DNA of 22,329 nucleotides from Lentinula raphanica (taxonomy: Eukaryota > Basidiomycota > Agaricomycetes > Agaricales > Omphalotaceae). Positions 1 to 9,532 of the stretch are shown here, piece by piece (position 1 is the stretch's first letter; every line of letters begins with the position of its first letter). The stretch is from NCBI GenBank assembly GCA_027919835.1, contig JANVFP010000071.1:1-22329 (forward strand), given 5' to 3'. The position numbers and the translations under genes are program-made. The notes beneath the pieces were generated by a model, which was not told where the DNA came from, did no database searches, and saw only the letters and a program-made list of their open reading frames with translations.

Positions 1-1010
1 ACCGATGGAATCTTTCCCTACCATTGGTGCAGACGGTCCTTGTAGTGTCCATGTCAACCTTGGCCAGGCCGGATTCGTCTTTGTCGAGGCCAACGTCAAG
101 AAATGGGGACTGGCTCCGAGCGTGGGAACGTTGGCACCACCTCCAGCATACGGTAGTGAACGAGGAAGCATCTTACTCGATGTTGGTGGTCGCAGGCGTT
201 CTTCCAGAGACCGTTCACCCTCTGGTACACCCGGGACATCATCGCTACTTCCTCTCGTCGAACACATCGCTCCAGACGACCTCGGCTTAACAACGGTGAT
301 CCTATCGTATCATCTCCTTTACGAACTGCCGAGCCTATCACACCGCCTCCCCCCATTACGCCCATAGATGAAAACCCGGTGGAGGAAGTAATGTATCAAC
401 GTCTCCAAGATACATATCACCAACTGATTTGCCATTCCATGCACCGCCCAACACCAACCTCCCTTTGTCTCCAGGCCCGCACAACGGTTTTGACTCTGAT
501 GATGATTATTCTTCAGTTGCGTCTACGTCTAGACCATCATCTCCTGATGCTGCAGGTGCGATTAACCCCTTCTCCACGCCTCGGCGTTTGCGTCGGTCCC
601 TCACTCATTTGGCCGCATCCTTGTCCGGTTCAGGCGCAGAAACTTATATCCAGGTACACCCGCCTCCTGACTCTCCCTTGACTCCACCTCCGGTTACACC
701 TAACCCACATGATATCCATTTGCAGGCCCTCACACGGTCGGATCATCGTCGAACAGGTAGTTCTGGCAGTCAAACGCCTTCGTCGGAGACGTTAGGAGAC
801 GGGAATAGGCTGAACTCATCCGAGTCTCTCTCTCGACGAGATCCTCCTGCCTATTCTCCTTTGGATGCTTTCACCTACGCGGATGGTGTGCATATTGACC
901 TACCCGCTGAAGTCATATCTGCTGCCTTAGAAGGAAATACCTTACCAGCTAGTGTAATTGGTCATGGAAACGACTCGAGATCCAGTGGACGACGAAGTAG
1001 GAGACGGTGA
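1..1010 (+). CDS. SPRY-domain protein, 3' part (5' end outside window)
   Basis: The window opens inside a SPRY domain. The stretch GADGPCSVHVNLGQAGFVFV and the following VKKWGLAP..GTLAPPPAYG..RGSILL are typical of the C-terminal edge of fungal SPRY proteins of the Ssh4/Ear1 type, which in yeast are membrane adaptors for the ubiquitin ligase Rsp5 in cargo sorting to the vacuole. The rest is a long disordered tail rich in Pro, Ser and Thr, ending in a basic GRRSRRR run before the TGA at 1008-1010. The frame does not run straight: the SPRY part uses frame 2, the PITPPPPITP part (about 320-425) frame 1, and the tail from 429 frame 3. One missing base near 225-300 and one near 425-431 (a TTT run) restore a continuous frame, and total length then divides by three. 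A short intron is a less likely explanation. The family call is fairly sure; the Ssh4 assignment is inference. Confidence 0.72.
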
Positions 1011-1553
1011 AAATCAGTTCTATGTTCTTTGGGCATCCACTATATAATGGTTCGTGTTGTATCTCTGTACATTCTTCTCGATCAAACTCAATTAAGGACA
1101 TTTGTGGATCAGCTAAACACAGTATCTAACCTCACAATGTTGTAATACAACCAGCCTATTCTGTTGTCCCATCAGAACATGGACATCGGTGTTGAAGCCT
1201 CCTCAGCTCTCCGGACCACACTGTAATTCCTATTTATCATATTATTAACAGAGACGATTATTATGACTATACAGTGCTTGTCCAAGATACAACAAAAAGG
1301 TAAGCTATTTGTTGAAGTACAAGGCTAATGCTCCCCGAAATCATGGTTGCAAGTTCTTCAGTGAATGATCGTTAGCTTAATCAACATCTCGATGACCAAC
1401 TTTAATGGGCATACCTTCTTGACATCTTCGCCTTTCGTTGCGTCCTCTGCCAATATATGCTTTGGGTGAAGAGACGACCGCTCCTGTCCAACGCCGCTCA
1501 TTCGATAGGCTTCCATATCGTGTGAGATAACCCAACTCTCCGGCCTATTCACA
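1011..1553. other. Intergenic, no gene seen
   Basis: AT-richer stretch after the SPRY gene's stop, presumably its 3' UTR. A minus-strand reading frame at 1358-1567 overlaps it, with a plausible donor (GTATGC) and branch site (GCTAAC), but its protein has no recognisable feature, so I do not call it a gene. Confidence 0.4.
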
Positions 1554-2000
1554 TTATTCATCTCCATTTCGATTCTCCGCGTATTTCTCTTCTCCTTCTG
1601 CCGTCCTCTCAGGTGGCGCCGGCAAGCACGTACATCCCCAACTTCTCAGCTTTCTCCTTGGTCTTTTGGCGAGCAAAAGCCACACGACGAACGCTAGGAC
1701 AAGCAGACTTAGGACTATCAACACCCCAATCAGCCTGTGCCCTAACGATCCCGATTGCGCGAATGTCCTCGTCTCTCCTCCAGTGGAATTGGTGTGGTGG
1801 CACCAGTGTCATCGGACATTGCTCTCAACTGAGGATGCAGTCTGGATATCATGCTTGCCATGTTCGAGAAGGTGTAGAGTACACGTCCGCGAGGGGGACA
1901 ATAATGGGGGGACTGGATGAAGGTTGCTTGGAGGAGGAAGACAGAGGGGGACTAAGTAACCGAAGGGATTCCCTGGATATAAGTATCAGACTCAAGACGT
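1554..2000 (-). CDS. Candidate single-pass membrane protein, frame broken
   Basis: On the minus strand a hydrophobic run of about 22 residues (LIGVLIVLSLLVLAFVVWLL) is followed at once by a basic stop-transfer segment (AKRPRRKLRS) and a short acidic tail ending at TAA (1554-1556). That is what a type I membrane protein looks like. Upstream, in other frames, are coding-like Ser/Pro-rich pieces (SSSKQPSSSPPIIVPLADVY and DDTGATTPIPLEERRGHSRN) that would suit an extracellular stalk. Joining them needs frame changes near 1770 and 1865, and possibly an intron whose acceptor lies near 1955. I could not build a clean model or find a start codon. It may be a real gene carrying base errors, a pseudogene, or chance. 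The family is not recognised. Confidence 0.3.
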
Positions 2001-2230
2001 GACGGGTGACACGGAAGGTTTCGCGAATACTTGGATTTACATTGAACGTTATGTATGGTAATCGGAGAACTTACGCGACAAGAACTCTAGCGATGAGATG
2101 ATTTAGTATGTGTAATTTTTGTTCCATTCAAATTTTTCCGCGTGTAGCCCCACATGGCACATATCCTGTTCGCCGTGGCAGCAGTGGAGACGAATTGAAG
2201 AGTCAAGACCTCAGTATGATTCTGAGAGAA

Positions 2231-2590
2231 TAAGGCTGCTCAATTCTTATATCGTGTCGCATATGTATCGTATCGCGTAATTTTTCGAGAAACTAGTCCT
2301 TTTTCGGAAGTATCTCCGGATTTCTTGTCGATCCACTTCTTTGTTTATGTCGCCCGTTGAAAGTCTTTGAAAGGTGCTGAGCATGCATATTCATGCACAG
2401 TATGTGAGGCGAAGGCTACAGTTGCTGTCTGGTGCTCTCAATCTCAATGAATGTAACACAATGCATGCTATCGATGAAAGTCCAGGTCAGAGAAATATGG
2501 CCGGAGATACTTCCAAAAAAGGACTAGTTTCTCAAAAAATTATGCGATACGATACGATATGCGACACGATATAAGAATTGAGCAGCCTTA
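2231..2590. mobile_element. 360-bp inverted-repeat MITE
   Basis: The left arm (2231-2319) and right arm (2501-2590) are near-perfect reverse complements over about 90 bp. Each carries the same landmarks in mirror order: AGGCTGCTCAATTCTTATAT, then CGTGTCGCATAT, then AAACTAGTCC, then GAAGTATCTCCGG. They differ by a few substitutions and one small indel. The inner ~180 bp encodes nothing recognisable. The outer ends can be read as a TA dinucleotide flanking AGGCTGC...GCAGCCT, which would fit a Tc1/mariner-type target duplication, but with two bases this is weak evidence. The element is non-autonomous because it has no transposase frame. Confidence 0.85.
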
Positions 2591-3904
2591 ATGATCGACG
2601 ACATATTTCTGATCATCTCAATGAGGGTTTTATGTACTTACGTTTGATGAAGGTTATGAAAACAGCGCGAGATTCTCCGAATTCATGCTTAGCGTAGTTA
2701 CTTCTCCGATCTCGCTCACAACAAACGTTGCATTTAGTATTATGAGGTATCATGCTACTCAAGTCTTACGTGAAGTATCTGCACCACACCTTTTTCTGAA
2801 GCTGTTCAATCAGCAATGTTCTCTGAAACCGTCGCCAACCTTGTCTGTTTGGGAATGTTTTTGCAACGTTGTGTGCATTGGTCTTTCTACAAGACAGACT
2901 AAGTTTGACTAACATAACACATCTCATGAAGCTAGAAAAGAGTTGAATTGATTAGCTTGCCTTTGACCCATCAAATGAAGTAACCCACGATATGTTCTAT
3001 GCATTTGTTCTATCATTGTCATCAGACGCGGAAGTTCTATCCAGATGGTAAACACTTCGGACATGAAATTATTATGGAGCAAGGTGGCGGGTCATCCACT
3101 ACGGCAGTGTCCCGTTACTGTCAGTCCCCAGAAGAGGGGAACTGGAGCATTGGACGAACTTGAAGTGAGACCGGTCCTTTTTTCCTTCTATAGCCTTCCC
3201 TCCGCGTTGACCTATAGCAATAATGACCAAGTTAGCGTACGTGTAAAGCACGTCTAAATAAGTCTCAATATTATCTGTAGACTGTCTCTGCCCGCCGCAG
3301 ACTGCAGACTGTCGTCCGCTGACTGTGAGCCAAGTTCGGGATAAGTGATGCTATGAGTAATCCCAATTCCTCCTTGGATCACCCGATATCTCCCAAGCTC
3401 ACGAGTGATGAAGGCTATACTGATTTCCAGGATACTCGTCTGAACCCACTTTGTAGGCGAACCAGAGTTGAATCCTGTTGAGCCTAGACTAAGCAAAAAG
3501 AGCAAGCACGTTGATTTTGCAATTCATAGGCCGTGGGAAAGTTCTATACCATCTCTTTTGATCTACTACCTAACGCAAACCGCAGTGTTACCTTTCCATT
3601 GTTCTTCGCAAGGCTCCCTCTCCCGCAGTCTCCCGCATTCTGGCACTGTACGCTGCTCCCAAACTCAGGTCTCATATATGACCAATTGAATGCCTATCAT
3701 GGGTCAATGTGAACGGGAAGTAAGTTGTTTGAACAATACGGACAACTTATGGTTCAAGGATACATTCCCTTCAAAGAACACCCATAAATACTCCAGGTTA
3801 GTAGTCAAGAAAACCCAACTCTTGTCAGCCTCTTCTTCTGCAGGTCAGAAGCTTGGTAAAATTTCCAAAAACCCTGGTGGTACTATTATCGCTTCATTAT
3901 CCTC
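2591..3904. other. Gene-poor stretch, nothing recognised
   Basis: About 1.3 kb with only short open frames and no protein-like composition on either strand. A good donor (GTAAGT) at 3719-3724, an acceptor-like CAG near 3798 and a TATA-like CATAAATAC near 3783 may belong to the leader of the kinase-like gene that starts at 3905. That is inference. Confidence 0.4.
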
Positions 3905-4875
3905 ATGTACAATCTTCGCTACATCGCTTTCTTCATTTGCTCTGCTATACTACTCTCTACTCATGCTGCCCCTCTCGTCGTGCCCCGGGGGCTGCTAGGT
4001 GTAAGCTCCTCCTTTGTATCTCCTGTCGTGTCTTGACTCTGACTCTACCGGCGCTCAGACAACCTGGATCGAAGCGAGTATCAACAGTGATGCATTCTTA
4101 AACGACCCAAAGGATAAAGAACTGTTCTGTAAGTGAAACCCCCGGTAGACTGGAATTCTGTGTGCTTGACTTACGCTCAATTGAAGCGACTATGCTGACC
4201 GGTGTAAGAGCTGGTCAGAGGCTGAACCCCAAGGCAAATATAATGCCGGCTTATACTTACTGAGAGAAGCATACAAAGGCCACCCTGGAAACAGTCTGAT
4301 CATGAAAGTCATGAAGTCAATCGACAAAGCCACTCTTGGAGAGGCTAAAGCACTGCACGAAATAGGTGATCTAGTCGCCTCTGGAATGTTAGAGGACAGA
4401 CTTGTTTCGAGACATCCCGTACCCGTAATCATCATGCTGAGGAAGCCTGGCGATGTTCTCAGCACAACGAAAGAATACAAAGATGCCAATGTCGCGATCA
4501 AAGAGCAGATGCGAGCGCAGAGCAACAAGCTCAAGTGCGAGAAGGTTGCACTGATAGCTGTTTCGAAACATATTTTGCATCTGTGAGTTTTTCTACTTGT
4601 GTATCATACTGATCATGCTCATTGATTCCTTGATGCAGTGATAACCATGAAGCCAATAGTCTCGTTACCCTGACTGGGAACACGGTTTCTTCGGTGGAAC
4701 TCATTGACTTTGGTGTTCCTGACACCTATCTGGTGAGCAAGGATGTGAAAGAGCCAGAAGTCGTAAGTCTTGTATTTTCCGCCTAGAAAGCCGCTGACAT
4801 CCTCGTTTGTCTTGTTTTCTACTACAGCTCAATTTTTGTTTGCAAAGACTCAAATCCAAGCCTCAATCTGCTTGA
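3905..4875 (+). CDS. Secreted protein-kinase-like (APH-type) protein
   Basis: Five exons fit without any frame problem: 3905-4000, 4059-4132, 4187-4582, 4639-4762 and 4828-4875, giving 245 residues. Residues 1-22 form a signal peptide (hydrophobic IAFFICSAILLS, then AHA-type cleavage region). The body carries the spaced residues of a compact kinase fold: Lys97 in LIMKVMK (beta-3 lysine), Glu109 in GEAKALHEIGD (helix C), the catalytic-loop pattern H188-x-D190-x4-N195 in LHLDNHEANSL, and D212-F213-G214 in ELIDFG. This order resembles aminoglycoside/choline-kinase-type folds more than classical Ser/Thr kinases. Cys56 and Cys63 could form a disulfide. At 245 residues it is short, with almost no C-lobe after DFG. 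It converges with the tRNA synthetase gene, 127 bp away. Secretion and activity are inferred, and the substrate is unknown. Confidence 0.72.
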
Positions 4876-5002
4876 GCAGCAAGCTACTGTAGTTCGAGTT
4901 ATTCTTTTTGTTTGGCGCATCCTAGCTGATAGCAAAGAGATGTTACATAGATTGCTAAATACTGAGATTCGGTAAACTCTATCTATACCTACTGAACGAC
5001 GT

Positions 5003-7006
5003 TTAAGGCTCCAATCTCTTAGGGTCTCTGGGGAACAAAGAAGCGCGTCGAATATTGTTGAGCTTCAAAAATAGCATCAACACACGCTCTAGACCGATAC
5101 CTCCACCGCCATGGGGTGAGCATCCTAATCGGAAACCGTCCAAGTAGCCTCTCATGGATTCCGGGTCAATCTCTTTGGCTCGCATCTGTTTTTCAAGAAG
5201 TTTGGGATCATGGATACGTTGTGCACCGGAAAGGATTTCTTCCCCGCGCATGAAGAAGTCGTAGGAATTAGAAAGCGTCTATGAAAAGGTAAGTCTCCGA
5301 ATGCGGCATGAAAAGAGATATGTGTTACCGGATCGGTAGGGTCGGGCATGGTGTAGAAAGGACGAAGCTCCATCGGGAACTTGTCAATAATGTAGTAATC
5401 GGTTTCGTATTTGGCTCTGACAATTCTTCCTAGACGCTTTTCATTCTCAGTGCTAAGCAAAAGTGACCAGTCAGCAATGAAACTCTATCGACATCAAGCA
5501 CAACCAACTTAATGTCGTCCAGGACCTCCCTTGGGACACCATCCTCCACAAGCAAATCGACAGCTTCCTTGAATGAGAGTTTCAATGTCCCTTCTGGTCC
5601 TCTCTCCATTTGAACTCTTCAGCCGGGAACTGCTTGTTGACAACACTGATTTCATTCTTATATTTGTCACGGAGACCATGGAAGATGCTCAGGAAGAGCC
5701 CATCGAGCATCTCCATAACTTCGTGATAGTGTTCCTCAATCGTCATTTCGAGATCGAGGCCCATAAACTCGGTAAGGTGGCGATGAGTGTTTGAATCCTC
5801 GGCTCGAAAGACGGGACCAATTTCATACACTCGTTCAAAATCGGCTGCGATAGCCATTTGTTTTGCAAGCTGGGGGGACTGAGCGAGAAAAGCACTGCCT
5901 GTAATGAAGAGATCAGATGGACAATTTCGATAACCACATCATTAAACCTCGCGACCTTTGAAGTAGCTGACTTTGAAGACGGAAGCACCAGATTCTGTTG
6001 CAGCACCCTGGAGTTTCGGACTATGTATCTCGATAAAGCCATTTGAATGAAGATGATGGCGGAAAAGTTCTCCAACAGCAGCTTGAAGTTTGAAGATCGC
6101 TTGGTTTGTTTGACTCTAGATTCCGTGTGAGATGAGGTCAAGATAGAAAGATTACACTGACTCGTAGATCGATTACACGATTGTTTAATCGTGTGTCCAA
6201 AAGGACACGGTTAAATTGATCGCCGGAAGCCTCTATTTCAGCCTCAGTACGATCAGCATCTTCAACCGTGAAAGGTAACCGGGTTTCGACTCCAGAGATA
6301 AGGTAGAGCTACATCAATATCAAAATCGCCCCCAACTTGGACAGAGCGTGAAATCCTCACTTTCGATATCTCGACTTCCACCGTACCAACAGTAGCACTC
6401 TTGATGATTTCAGGCGATTTTTTCACCACACCTTCGACCAGCACGATGCTCTCGATAGCTAGCCCTGCAGTCCACTTGACCATTTGCTTGGATACCTTTT
6501 CAGGAGCCACGATCATCAAAGCCTGTACAGATTCTGTACGCTGACGGAGGTTCAAAAAGACCATTTTACTCCCTTGCGCGCGAGAGTTGTGTATACGAGC
6601 ACGGAGAAGAACTGTTTCACCATCGCGAGAAGGAAGAGAAGCTATGTCTACGCGAGGTCGTCGAGGTCGCGATTGAGATTGATGAAGAGGAAGAGTTCCA
6701 TAGAATTCTGTTGCATAGTCCTATGAACTACAGTGAGTTTTGATTGATTACAACAGAGCTGAATCGATGTACTGACAGCTTCTGAAGCTGCTTGCTGAGC
6801 AGCAAGCTCTTGTTGTTTTGCGGCTTTCTCTGCGGCTTTCTTCTCCTTTTCTGCGGCCTTAGCGCGTTTTTTCAGTTCGCTTTTCGTTGGACCAGTTTTG
6901 TCTGCAACTTCAGGTCTAATGAAAGGTGAATGTTGAGTTCCAGAACAGATATTAGAACTTACTGCTCTGTCGGTGGCTGGTTAGTAGGCTCAGCTTCTGA
7001 GGACAT
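5003..7006 (-). CDS. DPS1: Aspartyl-tRNA synthetase, cytosolic
   Basis: Class II synthetase that charges tRNA-Asp with aspartate. Eight exons: 6963-7006, 6777-6915, 6361-6720, 6162-6308, 5956-6115, 5509-5898, 5329-5452 and 5003-5278, about 546 residues (yeast enzyme 557). A Lys/Ala-rich N-terminal extension (residues 25-60, coiled-coil/RNA-binding type) precedes the OB-fold anticodon domain (about 85-180). The catalytic core follows, with motif 1 region FIEIHSPKL, the flipping/AMP region [12 protein letters not shown], motif 2 [15 protein letters not shown], and motif 3 [14 protein letters not shown] near the C-terminus, ending PRDPKRLEP. One base is missing near 5587-5592, between QFPAEEFKW and [10 protein letters not shown]; a fourth G in the GGG run restores the frame, and exon lengths then add up. 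The donor at 5955 (GTCGCG) is unusual but gives the conserved [13 protein letters not shown] junction. No targeting peptide is seen. Confidence 0.93.
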
Positions 7007-7053
7007 TATGGACTCAGTTCAAGAGGAAGTAGTGACTCGAAGTTTTGTGAAGA

Positions 7054-7061
7054 CCTTTATC
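7054..7061 (+). repeat. Target site duplication, left copy
   Basis: CCTTTATC directly abuts the left terminus of the 644-bp MITE. An identical copy abuts the right terminus at 7706-7713. Confidence 0.85.
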
Positions 7062-7705
7062 AGGACCCCTGAAAATGCCGGTAGAGCTCTCATCCGAAAA
7101 TGGCCAAAATCGGCCTTTCCCACGTTCCAAATTTGGACAGAATTCGGCCTTTTGCACGATACCTCATCGACTTTTCTCAAAAATCAGCCCTTTTGGGCAC
7201 CATACCTATGAGTAGACAAGCGGTGATCCTCTTGAAAGAAAAGCTCATCAGAGTGATGGCTACATGTTTTCTATGCCACCATCTTGCTTTAAGTTGTAAA
7301 CTTGATTCAGGTCACCCGAGATCTCAAATTTTGCAGCAATGGTCCAGCTCTGTGCTGCTCTGTGAGAGGTCGACCGGTCATAGGCTGATTAAGGCAGAAA
7401 TTTTTTATCATTCAGGTTATCATTGACTAAGAGAACTCATAAAGTACTTAGTGTGATGCTTCTTGAGTCCGAGAAGGATCCCCGCTGCAATACCTCGATC
7501 TTAAGGTCAGGTTGAGGCTATGTGTCAAATTTTTGGCCCTCCGGCACCATACCTCCCAGTGAGTTGGTACTTTCAGCCCTTTATTCCTGATACTTGTTGT
7601 CCTAATATGGTAAGAATTCGGCCTTTGGCATGATACTTTCATGCCAAAAGTGGGCAAAATTCGGCCTTTTGGGATGAGAGCTCTACCGGCATTTTCAGGG
7701 GTCCT
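7062..7705. mobile_element. 644-bp hAT-like MITE in a divergent promoter
   Basis: The terminal inverted repeats are about 34 bp and perfect: AGGACCCCTGAAAATGCCGG followed by TAGAGCTCTCATCC, mirrored at 7672-7705. Both ends are flanked by the identical octamer CCTTTATC. An 8-bp duplication is the hallmark of the hAT superfamily among common fungal DNA transposons. The interior has no transposase-like frame, so it is non-autonomous. A degenerate motif around TTCGGCCTTTTGG/CAxGATACC recurs near both ends, as expected for subterminal transposase-binding repeats. It lies 55 bp upstream of the synthetase start codon and 136 bp upstream of the aminotransferase start, so it occupies nearly all of their shared promoter region. 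The superfamily call rests only on duplication length. Confidence 0.88.
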
Positions 7706-7713
7706 CCTTTATC
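7706..7713 (+). repeat. Target site duplication, right copy
   Basis: CCTTTATC immediately after the right terminal repeat, identical to 7054-7061. An intact, unmutated duplication suggests a fairly recent insertion. Confidence 0.85.
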
Positions 7714-7782
7714 GGTGTTGATCTCGGACCGTTCTAGCGCCGCCTAGAGCGAATATCGGCTGTTCCGTTCTGCCCCGCGCCA

Positions 7783-7790
7783 TTTATAAG
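7783..7790 (+). promoter_or_regulatory. TATA-like box of the aminotransferase gene
   Basis: TTTATAAG lies 51 bp upstream of the aminotransferase ATG and is followed by a pyrimidine-rich stretch (TTCTTCATCCTCTTCC), a common start-site context in basidiomycetes. Its position between the MITE and the gene means the core promoter survived the insertion. Confidence 0.5.
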
Positions 7791-7841
7791 TTCTTCATCC
7801 TCTTCCATCTTCCACACCTGTACAAATTCCCTTTATTCCCC

Positions 7842-9371
7842 ATGTTATCCATCGCTCGACGCTCTGCACCGGTCACTTCAACCGCCTACAGGGCCTTTCT
7901 GCTTGGGCAGCCGTTCCCGCTGGTCCTCCCGACCCTATTCTAGGTTCAATCCTTTTTCACAAACGCCCCAATGTTGACATACTATGTATTAGGTGTTACC
8001 GAGGCTTTCAAAGCAGACAAGGACCCACGTAAGATCAACCTTGGCGTTGGAGCGTACAGAGATGAACATGGCAAGCCCTACGTCTTGACCAGTGTCAAGA
8101 AAGTGCGTTTTCGTTGGCTCAATGACACCGGCCTCAAATAACCATGTTTCCAGGCGGAAGAACTCGTTGCCTCTTCCAACCCCGACAAAGAGTACCTTCC
8201 TATCACTGGTCATGCGGAATTCACCAAAAACGCTGCTAAACTCGCGTATGGCGCTGACAGCATTCCTCTGACCCAAGGCGCGGTACGTAGCAATAAACTT
8301 CGCGAATGTCTGGTCTCTTCATGTTATTCTAGATTGCGGTCACTCAATCTATCTCTGGAACCGGAGCGCTCCGCATTGGAGGAGCATTCCTTGCTCGTCA
8401 TTATCCTAATGCCAGAATTATCTACCTCCCTACGCCCTCATGGGGCAATCATACCCCAATATTCCGTGACTCTGGATTAGAAGTCCGTGGTTACAGGTAC
8501 TTCAACAAGGAGACTGTCGACTAGACTTTGAGGGTCTGAAGGCTGACCTTTTGGTGCGATCACATCGTCTGCTATTTTCAATTGATGGCCTAACGTTAAT
8601 TCTATATCTAGGCTGCTCCTGAGCAATCCATTGTTCTTCTCCACGCTTGTGCTCACAATCCTACGGGTATTGATCCTACCCACGAGCAATGGAAGGAGAT
8701 TTCGAACATCGTCAAGGAGAAAAAGCTTTTCCCCTTCTTTGACATGGCCTACCAAGGCTTTGCCACCGGCTCTATTCCAAATGACGCTTTTGCCGTCCGT
8801 CACTTTGTTGCAGAAGGCCACCAGGTTGCTCTTGCTCAGTCCTTCGCAAAGAACATGGGCTTGTACGGCGAGCGTGTTGGTGCATTCTCCCTGACCACTA
8901 CCGACCCCGAAGAGAAGGCTCGTGTTGACAGTCAGTTGAAGATTGTCATCCGACCTATGTATTCCAACCCTCCTCTTCACGGAGCCCGGATTGCTAATGC
9001 TATCCTTGCCAATGAGGCTCTCTATGGGGAGTGGGAAACTGAAGTCAAGAGCATGGCTGACCGCATTATCAGCATGCGAGAGAAGTTGTATAACATGCTC
9101 ACTCATGACCTCAAAACTCCTGGAGAGTGGGGTCATATTAAAAGCCAAATTGGCATGTTCTCGTGAGTAGCATGTTCTGCTCTGCAAATGATGATACTTA
9201 AGTCCTACTCTCAGCTTCACTGGTTTGACCCCTGCGCACACTCAGGCTCTTGCTGAGAAAGCGCACGTTTACATGACAAGAGATGGTCGTATCTCGATGG
9301 CTGGTCTCAACAGCGGAAACATTGAGCACTTTGCGACCAGCGTTGACGCTGCTGTCAAGGGTACTCTCTAA
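7842..9371 (+). CDS. AAT1: Aspartate aminotransferase, mitochondrial type
   Basis: PLP enzyme interconverting aspartate + 2-oxoglutarate with oxaloacetate + glutamate (malate-aspartate shuttle). Six exons: 7842-7943, 7993-8102, 8154-8282, 8333-8553, 8612-9162 and 9215-9371, about 423 residues, the usual length of the mitochondrial form. The N-terminus ([19 protein letters not shown]) is Arg/Ser-rich like a mitochondrial presequence. Family landmarks are [71 protein letters not shown] with the PLP lysine near residue 268, and [12 protein letters not shown] at the end. Two frame problems occur, each fixed by one extra base: near 7896-7898 (TTT before the mature [13 protein letters not shown]) and near 8519 (GTCGAC, between NKETV and [10 protein letters not shown]), where the sequence as given reads an in-frame TAG. 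I read these as base errors or very recent lesions. Confidence 0.92.
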
Positions 9372-9532
9372 TGGACGCATAGATGACCAAAAGTACGAAG
9401 CACATAATCTGAACTCTAATTGGTTTGTGGATAGAGTATTTAGATTACAGTACAGGCTACACATACTACCCAAATAGGGTGGATTTATATCCTTTCTTGG
9501 AACTGTTAGTCACCACATTCGCTTCTTTTCCA

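Noticed and set aside
387..476. Intron in the SPRY gene (GTAATG...CCAG)
   Set aside because: It would remove coding-like sequence (LPFHAPPNTNLPLSPGP) and does not put the downstream exon in the right frame; one missing base at the TTT run fits better.
1613..2002. 129-codon open frame on the plus strand
   Set aside because: No protein-like pattern; the opposite strand here has the transmembrane and Ser/Pro-rich pieces.
2685..2912. 75-codon frame in the gene-poor stretch
   Set aside because: No domain, signal peptide, splice context or codon pattern; length is within chance.
4133..4200. Alternative donor GTAAGT at 4129 in the kinase-like gene
   Set aside because: Though closer to consensus, it leads to a stop in exon 3; using GTGAAA at 4133 gives the in-frame LFCNDYADRCKSW junction.
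7062..7705. Transposase gene inside the hAT-like element
   Set aside because: Only short frames (93-108 codons) with no hAT dimerisation or catalytic motif; the element is non-autonomous.
8477..9241. 254-codon open frame on the minus strand
   Set aside because: It lies antisense to aspartate aminotransferase exons 4-6, whose protein is unmistakable on the plus strand; the long frame follows from that gene's codon bias.
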